DNA of 64,000 bases from Avichristensenella sp031550535 (GCA_031550535.1 JAVBOM010000008.1:124001-188000); one strand, 5' to 3'. Shown: positions 26,645-35,875, counted from the first letter of the stretch. The notes: generated by a model from the letters alone, not told the origin. Made by a program: numbers and translations.

Positions 26645-27592
26645 CTACCACAGCGAGTTGCCGCTCAGCCTGCCGCTGATCCTGTTGACGATGAACAGCA
26701 TGACCATGTTGACCACCGAGGTGAACAGGCTGATGGCCGCCGAGTAGGAATACTGGGGCGTTTTGGTCGCCAGGCCCACGTTATACGCGTAGGTGCTGAT
26801 GACTTCGGATACCTCGGTGTTCACATTGTTTTGCAGCAGCAGCACTTTTTCATAGCCGATGGTCATCAGCCTGCCGCAGCTCAGGATCAACATGATGCAA
26901 AAAGTGGGCAGAATGCCAGGAATGTCCACGTGCCAGATGCGCTTGACAAGGCTCGCGCCGTCCACCGTGGCCGCCTCGTGCAGCTCGGGAGAGATGCCAG
27001 CCAGGGCGGAGATGAAAATGATGGAGTTGTACCCCAGTTCCTGCCAGATTCCGGACCACACATAAATGGAATAGAAGTATTCGGGCTTGGCCATCCAGTT
27101 GGCCGGCGTGACACCCAGCGCCGCGAGAACGGAGTTAATCATGCCGCCGCGCACCTTGGTGAACTCCAGAATCATGGAGCAAAGGACGACGGTGGAAATG
27201 AAGTGCGGCGCGTAGGACACCATCTGGACGGTTTTGCGAAAGCGGCGGAAGGGCAGGTAGTTGAGCATTAGCGCGAAAATGAGCGGCAGGGGAAATGTCA
27301 CCAGCGTATACAGATTGATCAGCAGCGTGTTGCGCATCACCTGCCCGAATTGGTAGCTGTGGATGAACTTTTCGAAATATTGCAGCCCCACATACTGGCT
27401 GCCGGTGATGCCCCGCGCCGGCCGGTAATTGCGAAACGCGATCTGAATGCCCCACATGGGCACATAGCGGAAAAGAATAATGATAACCAGCGGCAAAAGC
27501 ACCATGGAGTACAGCGCGCTGTGGTGCCTAAAATCCAGGCGCAATTTCTCCAGCAGCGTCTTTTTCTTGATTCCGGCGAATTCCATCTTCAT
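26645..27592 (-). CDS. Sugar ABC permease, LplB/YteP type (cluster 1)
   Basis: The 315-residue inner-membrane permease has six transmembrane segments beginning near residue 30 and the EAA-loop motif HEAATVDGAS at 205-214, which contacts the ATPase. The protein ends SGNSLW, like its paralogues that end in a Trp. It is the first gene of a long minus-strand cluster. A TATAAT box at 27660-27665 lies upstream, and the AraC sensor gene at 27859 is divergent. Confidence 0.9.
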   Translation of the reverse strand: MKMEFAGIKKKTLLEKLRLDFRHHSALYSMVLLPLVIIILFRYVPMWGIQIAFRNYRPARGITGSQYVGLQYFEKFIHSYQFGQVMRNTLLINLYTLVTFPLPLIFALMLNYLPFRRFRKTVQMVSYAPHFISTVVLCSMILEFTKVRGGMINSVLAALGVTPANWMAKPEYFYSIYVWSGIWQELGYNSIIFISALAGISPELHEAATVDGASLVKRIWHVDIPGILPTFCIMLILSCGRLMTIGYEKVLLLQNNVNTEVSEVISTYAYNVGLATKTPQYSYSAAISLFTSVVNMVMLFIVNRISGRLSGNSLW

Positions 27593-27659
27593 CGTGCGGC
27601 CGCTCCTCTTGCTAGATTTCCCGCGTCGTTTGAGCAGTATGCCTTACTTCTCTATGAAT

Positions 27660-27683
27660 ATTATAGACGGATTATTTGCGCGC
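27660..27683 (-). promoter_or_regulatory. Probable promoter of the cluster-1 transporter genes
   Basis: On the minus strand a perfect TATAAT (27660-27665) is preceded at 17 bases by a weak -35 region, TTTTCG. It is 67 bases from the permease start. Dependence on an activator would explain the poor -35. Confidence 0.55.
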
Positions 27684-27795
27684 GAAAAGGTCCAAAAATC
27701 CGAAAAAGAGGGGACCAATTCTCCCGGAGGGGTGCATCATTCCCTATTTGAGCGGATAACCGCCTTTTGACAGTGCCAATACAGCACCAACATAC

Positions 27796-27824
27796 TTGCG
27801 GATTCAATAGCGTTTCTGTACAAT
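27796..27824 (+). promoter_or_regulatory. Probable promoter of the AraC sensor gene
   Basis: TTGCGG and TACAAT are separated by 17 bases, 34 bases before the start codon at 27859. A TTGACA (27767) with CATACT at 18 bases is a second candidate in the same gap. Confidence 0.5.
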
Positions 27825-27858
27825 ATTTCTTGTTACGGGGGAAGGGGGGGGGAGCGGC

Positions 27859-30135
27859 ATGCGACGCGTGCGTTTGGGTGGGCGGGGGCGGAATACGCGC
27901 CTGCTGCGCTTCACCATGTCCTATTTGAGCCTACTGTTGGTGATTGTGCTGCTGGGCGGCAGCATGTTCGCCATGGCGGTTGGCGTGGTGGCCGGGCAGA
28001 CGGCGGATATCAATGCCATGATGCTGGAGCAGGCGGCCGTCCGCCTGGAAAGCTCGCTCAGCGAGGCGGATAGTTTTACCTATACGGTCAACCGGCTGGG
28101 CACGCTGCGCAAGCTCATGCTGACCACCCGCCCCTTTAGCAGCGAGGAATCCTACGGCATCCGGGAGGCGACGGGCAGCCTCGCTTCCTTCGAGGACAGC
28201 GGCGCGCTTTTCGCGGGCTATCAGGTGTATCTGTCCGGCGGCGACTTCATCCTGGAACCGGGCAACTGCTGTCTGAACATCGATCTGCTGTACAACCGCG
28301 CCTTCGGCTACGGCGACCTGACCGTGGAGGCGTGGCGGGCGCAGGTGCTGGACACCGCCAGCGGCGCAAAGCTATACCCGGCGCAAAGCGCGCTGGTGGG
28401 CAGGAAAAGCGGGAACATGCTGCTATATGTCCGCAGCCTGACGTACCTGTTCCAGCAGGCGGGCAAGGCGATCTTCTATCTGGACGAGGCGCGGTTGCAG
28501 GCGCTGTTCGCGCCGCTGACGGAGCTTTCCGCCGGGTGCGTCCTGCTCATGTCCCGGGAGGGGGAGGTGCTCTCCGCCTCCGCAAAGCTGCCCGCCGGCT
28601 TTTCCCTGCTGGAATTGGCTGCGTTGGCGGCGGATTCCGGCAGCTATGCGGTATCCGGCGGAGACGGGCGCGCGCTGGTGTTCTACAAGCGGCTGGCGTC
28701 CTCCGGCTGCATGATTGCGGCCATCACGCCCTATTCGATGATTATCCGCCAGACCAGCGCCGTACTAAAACCCATGCTCGTCGGCGTCGCCCTGCTCGTG
28801 TTTGCCGGGCTGGCGCTGACGCTTTACAGCATCCATACCAACCGCAAGCCCCTGGTGAAAACGCTGGAACTTTTGTCCTCCGGCGACAACAACCTGGCCC
28901 GCCGGGGGCTATCCCAGCTGGATCAGGCGGTGCATCAGCTTGTTTCCTCCAACAACCTGCTCGCCAAGCGCCTGGAGGAGCAGCGCATGGAGCTGCGCAC
29001 AGCCATCGCCGCCTCCCTCGAGTCCGGCGACACGCTGGACGACGGCGAGCTGGACATGCTGCTGTCGCACGTCAGCGTCCAGCCAGAGGGGGATCGCTTT
29101 CGCGGCGTATACCTGGTGCTTCACGGGGAAACGGAACTCGATACGGACGAGCTGGAGCGCGGCGATATGCGGCGCGCCCTGGTGATGGAATTGCTGGCCC
29201 CCTACGCGCCGCGCGTGTCCTTCCTCGCGCTGCGCAGCCTCACCTGCTTCATGCTGCTCTACGCGGAAACGGACGGCGAAAAAGAGGACCTGCACGCCTT
29301 CTTCGGCGCGCTCTACAATGCCTGCCGCAGCGTGGAGAACCTGGAACCCAGCTTTTACGTCGGCACGGAATGCAGCCGCCTGTGCTACCTGCCCCACTCG
29401 CTGCTGGCGGCCAGGCAGTTGATGCTGCGGGAGGAAAAGAGCGCGTTTTTGTCCGTCGCGCAGCCCGGGCAGTTTTTCAGCGAAACATATTTTTACACAG
29501 AGCAGCACGACAAGAAGCTGGTCTCCCTGGCCTCCCTGGGAAAGGAGGACGCGCTGTATGCCCTCCTGGACGAGCTATACGCGGAAAACGCGCGCCGTAA
29601 CCTATCCCGCCTGCATTGCCAGATGCTCTTTTTCCGCATGGTGGGCACGCTCAGCGGCATGCTCGACGCCGCCGATCTGCCCGAGGAACTGACATTTTCC
29701 CCGCACAAGCTGGCCATGGACCAGTTTTTCTCGCTGATCCGGCAGAGCTACGCGCTCGTCTGCCGCCAGAGCCGGGAAAGGCGCACGGCGCACACCGAAA
29801 AGCTGCTCACCGACATGCTCACCTATCTGCAGGAGAACTGCGCGGACTGCATGCTGTCCCTGTCCAGCACGGCCATGCATTTTGGCATTACGGAAAAGTA
29901 TCTGTCCGCCTTTATCCATGAGAAGGCCGCGATTAACTTCTCATCCTATGTGGAACAGCTTCGCATCCGCCGGGCGGACGAACTGCTTACCCAGACGGAC
30001 CTGACGATAGAAGAAATCGCGCAGCGCGTGGGCTACGCGAATGTGAAGACCTTCCGCCGTGCATACGGGCGCGCCGTGGGTGTGGCGCCTTCCGAGACGC
30101 GGCGCATGAGGGCGGCGCAAGCCGGGAAGGCGTGA
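27859..30135 (+). CDS. Membrane-anchored AraC-family regulator (cluster 1 sensor)
   Basis: The 758-residue protein has transmembrane segment 1 near 17-45, an extracellular sensor domain of about 250 residues and transmembrane segment 2 near 306-326. A cytoplasmic linker follows, then a C-terminal AraC double helix-turn-helix (about 655-755, with LTIEEIAQRVGYANVKTFRRAYGR). This one-component layout is common in Paenibacillus and Clostridia beside Lpl-type importers. It is divergent from the importer at 27592 and most likely activates it when the sugar or loaded binding protein is sensed outside. A GGGGGG-rich ribosome site precedes the ATG. Confidence 0.9.
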   Translation: MRRVRLGGRGRNTRLLRFTMSYLSLLLVIVLLGGSMFAMAVGVVAGQTADINAMMLEQAAVRLESSLSEADSFTYTVNRLGTLRKLMLTTRPFSSEESYGIREATGSLASFEDSGALFAGYQVYLSGGDFILEPGNCCLNIDLLYNRAFGYGDLTVEAWRAQVLDTASGAKLYPAQSALVGRKSGNMLLYVRSLTYLFQQAGKAIFYLDEARLQALFAPLTELSAGCVLLMSREGEVLSASAKLPAGFSLLELAALAADSGSYAVSGGDGRALVFYKRLASSGCMIAAITPYSMIIRQTSAVLKPMLVGVALLVFAGLALTLYSIHTNRKPLVKTLELLSSGDNNLARRGLSQLDQAVHQLVSSNNLLAKRLEEQRMELRTAIAASLESGDTLDDGELDMLLSHVSVQPEGDRFRGVYLVLHGETELDTDELERGDMRRALVMELLAPYAPRVSFLALRSLTCFMLLYAETDGEKEDLHAFFGALYNACRSVENLEPSFYVGTECSRLCYLPHSLLAARQLMLREEKSAFLSVAQPGQFFSETYFYTEQHDKKLVSLASLGKEDALYALLDELYAENARRNLSRLHCQMLFFRMVGTLSGMLDAADLPEELTFSPHKLAMDQFFSLIRQSYALVCRQSRERRTAHTEKLLTDMLTYLQENCADCMLSLSSTAMHFGITEKYLSAFIHEKAAINFSSYVEQLRIRRADELLTQTDLTIEEIAQRVGYANVKTFRRAYGRAVGVAPSETRRMRAAQAGKA

Positions 30136-30285
30136 GCGGGGTTTGGGGTGTGCCGGGCAATGCTTGACGGTTCAGCGCCGGTGGGCATCGATGTTTTGAT
30201 GCTTGAAGAAGTGAGCGAGCCTGCCTCCCGGTGCCCTTGGTCAGCGGGTAAATGACACCGGTCGGCTTCCCGCCCGTACTCTCCC

Positions 30286-30336
30286 TCAATCCAGTCCCAG
30301 CGCCTTGCACTTGCGCCACAGCGTGGTTTCAGGAAT
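30286..30336 (-). pseudogene. Tail fragment of a Fis-type (sigma-54 activator-like) HTH
   Basis: Seventeen codons read IPETTLWRKCKALGLD and stop, which is how many sigma-54 activators end (Fis-type recognition helix). An in-frame stop lies two codons upstream, so only the tail remains. It abuts an AraC fragment on the other strand at about 30337. Confidence 0.45.
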
Positions 30337-30338
30337 GT

Positions 30339-30440
30339 ATCAACAAAATTGAATCCGGGGATGTATCCAACTTTCTACGCACGTTCAAATTCATTGAAGG
30401 AATAACACCGGAGCAGTACCGCGCACAGCGCCGCAAGGGT
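30339..30440 (+). pseudogene. Fragment of an AraC-type HTH
   Basis: A stretch containing GDVSNFLRTFKFIEG and ITPEQYRAQRRKG matches the second helix-turn-helix and end of AraC proteins. There is no start and no remaining N-terminus. The gap 30136-30630 otherwise shows nothing I can support. Confidence 0.5.
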
Positions 30441-30630
30441 AGGCTCCATGCCTCCCGGCAGGGAATTCATCGCAACAGGTGCGGCATCAGCGGATCACCC
30501 GCTGTCATCTCCCTGTTTACCTGGCGACAAGTTTGTATGCTCATTCCGGCGCGGAAGGCGCGCCTCGTGTGCCAGTCACTCCGCGCGTTCCGCATGCGCT
30601 GGAGAACTGCCGCTTTTCGCGTGCCGTCCT

Positions 30631-31773
30631 TCACGGCGCCACCGCCCGAAACACCCGTTCTTCGCTGGATTCCCTGGCCCGCAGGCACGTTAACGCGCTA
30701 ATCCACCCGTCGTACAGGTCCGGGTGCGGCGTGTTCTTCCCCTGCAGCACGTCCAGGAACGCCCGCGTCAGCCCGTCGTCACCGCCAAAATGACCCTCAC
30801 CCTGTCGGAACTCGATCGTGTCCACCCGCTCCGCGCGGTGGTCGAACACGCGCAGCACGCCGGTGACAAAGTCAAACTCCAGCGTCGCGGCAAAGCCGAT
30901 AATCCGTGTCAGCCGCTTGCCCGCGGCCTTTCGCGCCACGAAGTTCTGCGCGTACGACGCGTGCACGCCGTTTGTGTACAGCAGCAGCGCGCTGCCCGCG
31001 TCCTCGTTTCCCGTGTCCACGGCAAAAGAGCATGTTTTAGGCTGTTCCGGTTCGCCGTATACGCGCAGTGACGCGCCGCTCTCCGGACAGGTGCGGTATT
31101 CCGCGCAGGCCGGGCACGTTTGCCCCACCGGCATGCCCCCCGTGAAGATGCGCTTGGATTTCAGCGCGCAGACTGCCTCGGGCTCAAATCCGGTCAGGAA
31201 GCGCAGCAGATCTAGGTCGTGCGTGGCCTTCTGCAGGAACAGACCGCCCGTAACGCTCTCGTCCCGATACCACTTTTTGTAAAATCCCCGCCCATAGTTG
31301 ACGTTGTTGACCGCCTGCACCTGTGAGATCTCCCCGAGCGTGCCCCGGTCGATGATCTCCTTGGCCGCGAGGGCAATGCGCGTCATCCGCAGCGGAAACG
31401 ACACAACCACTGGCGCGCGCTGCGCTTCCATCGCGGCCTTCAGCCGCAGCATGTCCTCGTTTGACGTGAACACCGGCTTCTCCAGGAACAGCGGCAGACC
31501 GCGCGCCAGGACCGACAGCGCGTACCGCGTGTGCGTATCGCAGCGGGTGCCGATCATCACACCGTCCAGCTTTTCCGTATCCAGCATCGCCTCCGCGTCC
31601 GCATAGGCGGTCACGCCGCCCGCGCATCCGCCTGCCGACGCCAGCCGCGCGAGCGCCGCATCCGTGTCCTTGTCGGCCACGGCCACGATTTTCGCACCCT
31701 CATCCCACGTGAATAGGCTTTTGATCACATGGGACAGACGGTTTCCCAGCCCGATTACGCCAATTTTCGGCAT
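30631..31773 (-). CDS. Gfo/Idh/MocA-family oxidoreductase with a Cys-rich insert (cluster 2)
   Basis: The 380-residue protein has an N-terminal Rossmann motif (IGVIGLGNRLSHV), the EKPVFTSNED region and a DLDLLRFL segment with the conserved Asp. An insert carries CPACAEYRTCPES, a C-x2-C-x5-C pattern uncommon in the family and possibly metal-binding. Its start overlaps the end of nagA by 19 bases, so it is translated with cluster 2. It is the last gene of the GH20-nagB-nagA set. Substrate unknown. Confidence 0.87.
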   Translation of the reverse strand: MPKIGVIGLGNRLSHVIKSLFTWDEGAKIVAVADKDTDAALARLASAGGCAGGVTAYADAEAMLDTEKLDGVMIGTRCDTHTRYALSVLARGLPLFLEKPVFTSNEDMLRLKAAMEAQRAPVVVSFPLRMTRIALAAKEIIDRGTLGEISQVQAVNNVNYGRGFYKKWYRDESVTGGLFLQKATHDLDLLRFLTGFEPEAVCALKSKRIFTGGMPVGQTCPACAEYRTCPESGASLRVYGEPEQPKTCSFAVDTGNEDAGSALLLYTNGVHASYAQNFVARKAAGKRLTRIIGFAATLEFDFVTGVLRVFDHRAERVDTIEFRQGEGHFGGDDGLTRAFLDVLQGKNTPHPDLYDGWISALTCLRARESSEERVFRAVAP

Positions 31774-32978
31774 GCTTCATTCCCCTCTTCCTGTATGTCT
31801 CCCGCCACTACGCGCCCGCGCGAGATGACATGCCGCACGTTCAGCGCCGTGTCAAGCACCACGATGTCCGCGTCCTTGCCCACGTCCAGTGAGCCCTTGC
31901 GCCCGTCCACGCCCAAGTGGCGCGCAGGGTTCATCGTCATCATCCGCAGCGCGTCGGTGAGCGGAATGCCGAACTCCAACGCCATGATCCGGAGGATCTC
32001 GTCGGACATGACGATGCTGCCGGCGTAGTACGACCGGTCAGGAAGTTTCGCCACGCCGTCTTCAATGATGACGCGGTTTTCCGGCAGCGGCTCCCCGAGG
32101 TAGCTTTCCGCGCAGTCCAGACCCGCCGCGCGCATGGCGTCCGAGATCAGCAGCGTCCTGCCCGCGCCCTTGAGTTTCAGCACCGTCCGTATCAGTTCCT
32201 TGGGCGCGTGGCGGCCGTCTCCGATCATTTCGACCGTCATGCCGTCCAGCAGATACGCGGCCTCGACGACGCCCGCATGCACGCGCTGGCCAATTTTGCG
32301 CACGCTGGGCGTGTTGGAATACAGGTGCGTGATGTGCGTGAAGCCCCAATCGAACGCCTCCAGTATCTGCTCGCACGTGGCGTCGCTGTGCGCCACGGAC
32401 AGCGCGATGCCCCGTTCACGCATGCGCCGGGCCATATCGCGCACACCGGGAACCTCCGGCGCGGCGGAGCAGCGGGCAATGATCCCGTCCCCGCGCGTGA
32501 GCAGCGCATCCACCTCTCGCGCCGTGGCGGGGCGCACGTGCCGGGACGCCTGCGCGCCGCGCATGGCCTGCGACAGGAACGGCCCCTCCAGGTGGACGCC
32601 CAAGTATTCCAGCGGCTGCGGAGCGGCAACAGCCCCACGGTATGTGTCGAACAGCCGGCAGAGCGCGTCCTCCGGGCAGGCCGTCGTCGTCGGGGCGATG
32701 GCCGTCGTACCGTGGCGGGCCGCCGTCCGCGCGATGGTATCAAACGCCGCGGCCGTTCCATCCATGAAATCCGCGCCGCCGCAGCCATGCATGTGCGCGT
32801 CGATAAATCCGGGGATGATGTACCCGTCCCCGGCATCGATGTCGATTGCCCCGTCAGGCAGCGGCACATCCGCGCCGGCGGAAACAATCCTGCCGTCCAC
32901 GGCGGCAACGGTCGCGCCGTACAGCCATTTTTCGCCCGCCAGCACCCTGCCGTTGCCAATCCGTATTGCGTGTGCCAT
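31755..32978 (-). CDS. nagA: N-acetylglucosamine-6-phosphate deacetylase (copy 2)
   Basis: The 407-residue amidohydrolase has the metal site HMHGCGGADFMD, a HLEGP glutamate, THLYSN and the catalytic Asp in LISDAMRAAG. Compared with copy 1 at 14355 it has Cys in the metal loop and differs throughout, so the copies are old paralogues. It lies 3 bases after nagB copy 2 and downstream of GH20, consistent with a GlcNAc-type product released from a glycan, phosphorylated and deacetylated. Confidence 0.9.
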   Translation of the reverse strand: MAHAIRIGNGRVLAGEKWLYGATVAAVDGRIVSAGADVPLPDGAIDIDAGDGYIIPGFIDAHMHGCGGADFMDGTAAAFDTIARTAARHGTTAIAPTTTACPEDALCRLFDTYRGAVAAPQPLEYLGVHLEGPFLSQAMRGAQASRHVRPATAREVDALLTRGDGIIARCSAAPEVPGVRDMARRMRERGIALSVAHSDATCEQILEAFDWGFTHITHLYSNTPSVRKIGQRVHAGVVEAAYLLDGMTVEMIGDGRHAPKELIRTVLKLKGAGRTLLISDAMRAAGLDCAESYLGEPLPENRVIIEDGVAKLPDRSYYAGSIVMSDEILRIMALEFGIPLTDALRMMTMNPARHLGVDGRKGSLDVGKDADIVVLDTALNVRHVISRGRVVAGDIQEEGNEACRKLA

Positions 32979-32981
32979 GTT

Positions 32982-33830
32982 TCACCTGCTGTTGATGCGG
33001 ATGGCGCGCGTGGGGTACGCAAGCGCCGCGCTGACCGCGTAAATTTTCGTATCCGAATGCTGTTGGAATAGCGAGCACGGCACCTTGCACGTAATGGGCC
33101 CGTGCAACACTTTCCTAAGCATCGCGCAGTTCCAGTCCCGGGGCATGCACAGGCGGATTTTCCGCGCGCTGAAGATTTCCTTCATGCCCACGGTGACGCA
33201 GTTCTCCGGAATGCCGTCCAGATCCGCGCCGCAGTTCATGTACGCGTTGATCGTGCGCGTCTCGCGCGCCAGCTTCAGCACGCGCGTGGGCAGCGCGAGG
33301 AACGCGTCGTCGTCCATGGTTTCGCCGGGCTCCGGCGGCTCGTTGAACGCCACATGGCCCGTGATGCCGACCCCGCCCCAGCACATGTCCAGACCGCCCT
33401 TTTTCTCAATCAGCGCCCAGATCTCCGCCTCATGCCCCGGTGCCGGGAACACGCGCCCTTCCGGGGGGACGTTCAGCGCCGGGTCAATCAGGCTGTAGAA
33501 CGACCGCTCCATGCCGCCCCGGAACGACAGCGGATCATCCGCTTTAAGCCACCGGAACGAATCATCCAGGTACTCGTCCATGTTGATGAACGTGCATCCT
33601 ATAAGGTTCAGGCGGTACTTGTTCACCAGCCAGGCCAGGCGGCTGTACGGGCCGACCGGGCCATACGGCACGATCATCACGGTCTCGCGCCCGGCCTCGT
33701 TGTTCGCCTTGATCGTATCAAAGACCTCGATGGCCATCTTCCAGTACAAGTCCTGCTCCGCCTCGCACACCTCCAGCGCGATGGGGGACCCTTTGCCCAG
33801 CGCCTCGGGGGGGATTTCGTTGTAATGCAT
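32982..33830 (-). CDS. nagB: NagB-like glucosamine-6-phosphate isomerase/deaminase (copy 2)
   Basis: The 282-residue NagB-fold protein has INMDEYLDD (acid equivalent to Asp72) and the active-site motif ITGHVAFNEP. His159 and Glu164 are kept, but the usual Asp before Gly-His is Thr157. As in copy 1 the canonical DGH triad is broken, by a different residue, which argues against a sequencing error. It may still deaminate GlcN6P or act on a related amino sugar. Located between GH20 and nagA. Confidence 0.83.
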   Translation of the reverse strand: MHYNEIPPEALGKGSPIALEVCEAEQDLYWKMAIEVFDTIKANNEAGRETVMIVPYGPVGPYSRLAWLVNKYRLNLIGCTFINMDEYLDDSFRWLKADDPLSFRGGMERSFYSLIDPALNVPPEGRVFPAPGHEAEIWALIEKKGGLDMCWGGVGITGHVAFNEPPEPGETMDDDAFLALPTRVLKLARETRTINAYMNCGADLDGIPENCVTVGMKEIFSARKIRLCMPRDWNCAMLRKVLHGPITCKVPCSLFQQHSDTKIYAVSAALAYPTRAIRINSR

Positions 33831-33863
33831 GTCGTGCCTCCTTGTTGCCGCCGGATAGGGGAA

Positions 33864-35741
33864 CTACACCCGGCTGGCTGATATAATATCCTTATATAAG
33901 TACGCCGGCGTCAGCCCTTCCCGCCCGTTATACGGCAGGCGCGGCTCCTCCAGCTCCTCAATCCGGCCGGTTTTTCCTTCCATATAGTCCCGCACACGGG
34001 CCATGGCGGTGTCCAGCCGCGCCAGCAGACCACCGTAGCGCAGGTCCAGCACCTCAAAGCCCACCGGCTTGTTCGTCGCCATCCAGAGCGCCCGGTGCGC
34101 TTCCCGTAGCGCGGACACGGCCCGTACCGCGTCCGGGATGCCCGCCTCCAACAGCGGGGCGAGCGCGGCGCGGCCCTCACGGTATGCCGCCGAAAGCCGG
34201 AGCCCCAGGTCGCACTTCTCGCGCAGCGCGGCGCAAGCGGCCGCGTAGAACGACAGCACGTCCGCAAAGGCCGGGTTTTCCGCCGCGTAGCGGGCGAAGT
34301 CCCCGCCAAGGCGCGCGTAGTGCCCGCGCCAGTCGTATGGCGGCATGTTCGCGTCCAAGAGGCCGAGCAACGGATCCTGCCACAGCAGCCAGCGGCTGGT
34401 ATTCACCACGGCCAGGTTGCCGTCCGGCCCCATCAGCGCGGGAATCTCGTCCATCAGCTTCATGGCCTCAAACGCCTCCGGCGCGCACTTGGCGCAGAAG
34501 CGGAACCGGTCATACCACGCGCCCTGGTCCACCGTTTCGGCGTATCCGTGCTCCGCGTATAGCTGCAGCCCCAGCAGAATGGAAAAGAGGCTGCTCTCCG
34601 GGCAATTGTCGCCCCAGACGGTGGCGAACGTCTCGCGCACGCCGTGTCGCTTGGCGAGCGTCAGCCCATCGTTGATCGTGCGGACGGACTTCGTGTGAGA
34701 ACACGCGAAACTCCGGTTGTTGCGCACGCAGCCAGCGTACACGATGTCGCGGCCGAGCTTCGCGTTCTGTCCGAACATGTGGTCCATCAGCGGCGCTTCG
34801 CTGTAATAGTCCCAATAGATGATCTGCATTTCTTCCGGGATGCTCGCGAGCAGCGCGGGCGGGAAGTTGAACTCGTCCATCGTGTAGTACCCGCCGTCCT
34901 TCGTGAGCGCGCGGAAAAACATATCGCCCCACATCATCGGCTGAAGGCCCAGTTCGCGAACAATCTCCATCACGCGCGGCAGGTGGCGGCTCATGATGTC
35001 ATATTTCTCCTGATAGCCGTTCCGGCGCAGGTATTCGCCCAGGCCCAACCGCCACGCTTCGTCCATGCCCAGGTGGATGCGGCGGCTGCGGAACGGCGCG
35101 GAGGCGGCGGCGATCATGCGCCGGAGCAGTGCGTACGTCGCGTCCTCCCCCACCAGCAGCGTGCTTTCATCGTCGCGCACTTTCGCGTAGGCGTCCCAGC
35201 GGAGCGGGTCCGTCAGGTGCGCCAGCGCCTGCATGCACGGGATGACCTCGATGCCCAGCGCGTACGCGTAGTCGTCGATGGCGCGCAGATCCGCCTGGCT
35301 ATAGCGCGGGCGCATGTAGCCGAAGTACGGCTCGCCCTCGACCTCGTAGCAGTCCTCCAGGTACAGCATGAACAGGTTCAGCCCCATCGCCGCCTGGATA
35401 CGCAGAAAGCGAAACACCGTGGCGAGCGTCGGCAGCGCGCCCGCCTGACTGACATCCAGCATCGCGCCGTTCATGTCGAAATAGCAGTGCTCGCGGGTCT
35501 GGTAGCGCGGATCCGCCGCGTGCTCCAGCAGCAGCCCGGCCGCGCGAAAGACTTGCACCGGCTGGTGGCAGCGAAGGACGGCGGTATCGCCGTTCCGCTC
35601 GATTTCGAGGCCGTTTTCCGCCAGCGGCTCCACGGCGACCGAGAGGCCGCCCGGCAAGAGTTCAAACCCATATTCCTTGGCGAAATCCGCCATGCCCGGC
35701 GCAAGGCGCGGGTCGAGTCCGGAAAACATGATCCTGGTCAC
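33864..35741 (-). CDS. GH20-like beta-N-acetylhexosaminidase
   Basis: The 625-residue protein has the GH20 catalytic signature RIHLGMDEAW with the Asp-Glu pair at D227-E228. An N-terminal GH20b-like domain comes before it and a helical C-terminal region after it. GH20 enzymes remove terminal GlcNAc or GalNAc by substrate-assisted catalysis. No signal peptide is seen, so it should act inside the cell on imported oligosaccharides. It sits between the binding-protein gene and nagB/nagA, which supports a hexosamine substrate. Some intracellular relatives prefer glucosamine or other hexosamines. Confidence 0.82.
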   Translation of the reverse strand: MTRIMFSGLDPRLAPGMADFAKEYGFELLPGGLSVAVEPLAENGLEIERNGDTAVLRCHQPVQVFRAAGLLLEHAADPRYQTREHCYFDMNGAMLDVSQAGALPTLATVFRFLRIQAAMGLNLFMLYLEDCYEVEGEPYFGYMRPRYSQADLRAIDDYAYALGIEVIPCMQALAHLTDPLRWDAYAKVRDDESTLLVGEDATYALLRRMIAAASAPFRSRRIHLGMDEAWRLGLGEYLRRNGYQEKYDIMSRHLPRVMEIVRELGLQPMMWGDMFFRALTKDGGYYTMDEFNFPPALLASIPEEMQIIYWDYYSEAPLMDHMFGQNAKLGRDIVYAGCVRNNRSFACSHTKSVRTINDGLTLAKRHGVRETFATVWGDNCPESSLFSILLGLQLYAEHGYAETVDQGAWYDRFRFCAKCAPEAFEAMKLMDEIPALMGPDGNLAVVNTSRWLLWQDPLLGLLDANMPPYDWRGHYARLGGDFARYAAENPAFADVLSFYAAACAALREKCDLGLRLSAAYREGRAALAPLLEAGIPDAVRAVSALREAHRALWMATNKPVGFEVLDLRYGGLLARLDTAMARVRDYMEGKTGRIEELEEPRLPYNGREGLTPAYLYKDIISASRV

Positions 35742-35763
35742 CGCTTCCGCCTCCTTCTTTGAC

Positions 35764-35823
35764 GGCGGCGCTGATTTGAAAAATCGGGCGCCTTAAAGGG
35801 ATTTCGTCAGAAATCCCCATCTT
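35764..35823 (+). repeat. RE-1 repeat, copy 5
   Basis: Left arm GGCGGCGCTGATTTG pairs with AAATCGGGCGCC; the second stem is GGATTTC with GAAATCC around GTCA. It lies between the binding-protein stop and the GH20 start. The T:A pair in the second stem matches copy 3. Confidence 0.85.
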
Positions 35824-35875
35824 GTATGCGATGGGTGGGAAGGCGCGGCCCTCCCACCCGGTTTCCCGCAATCCG

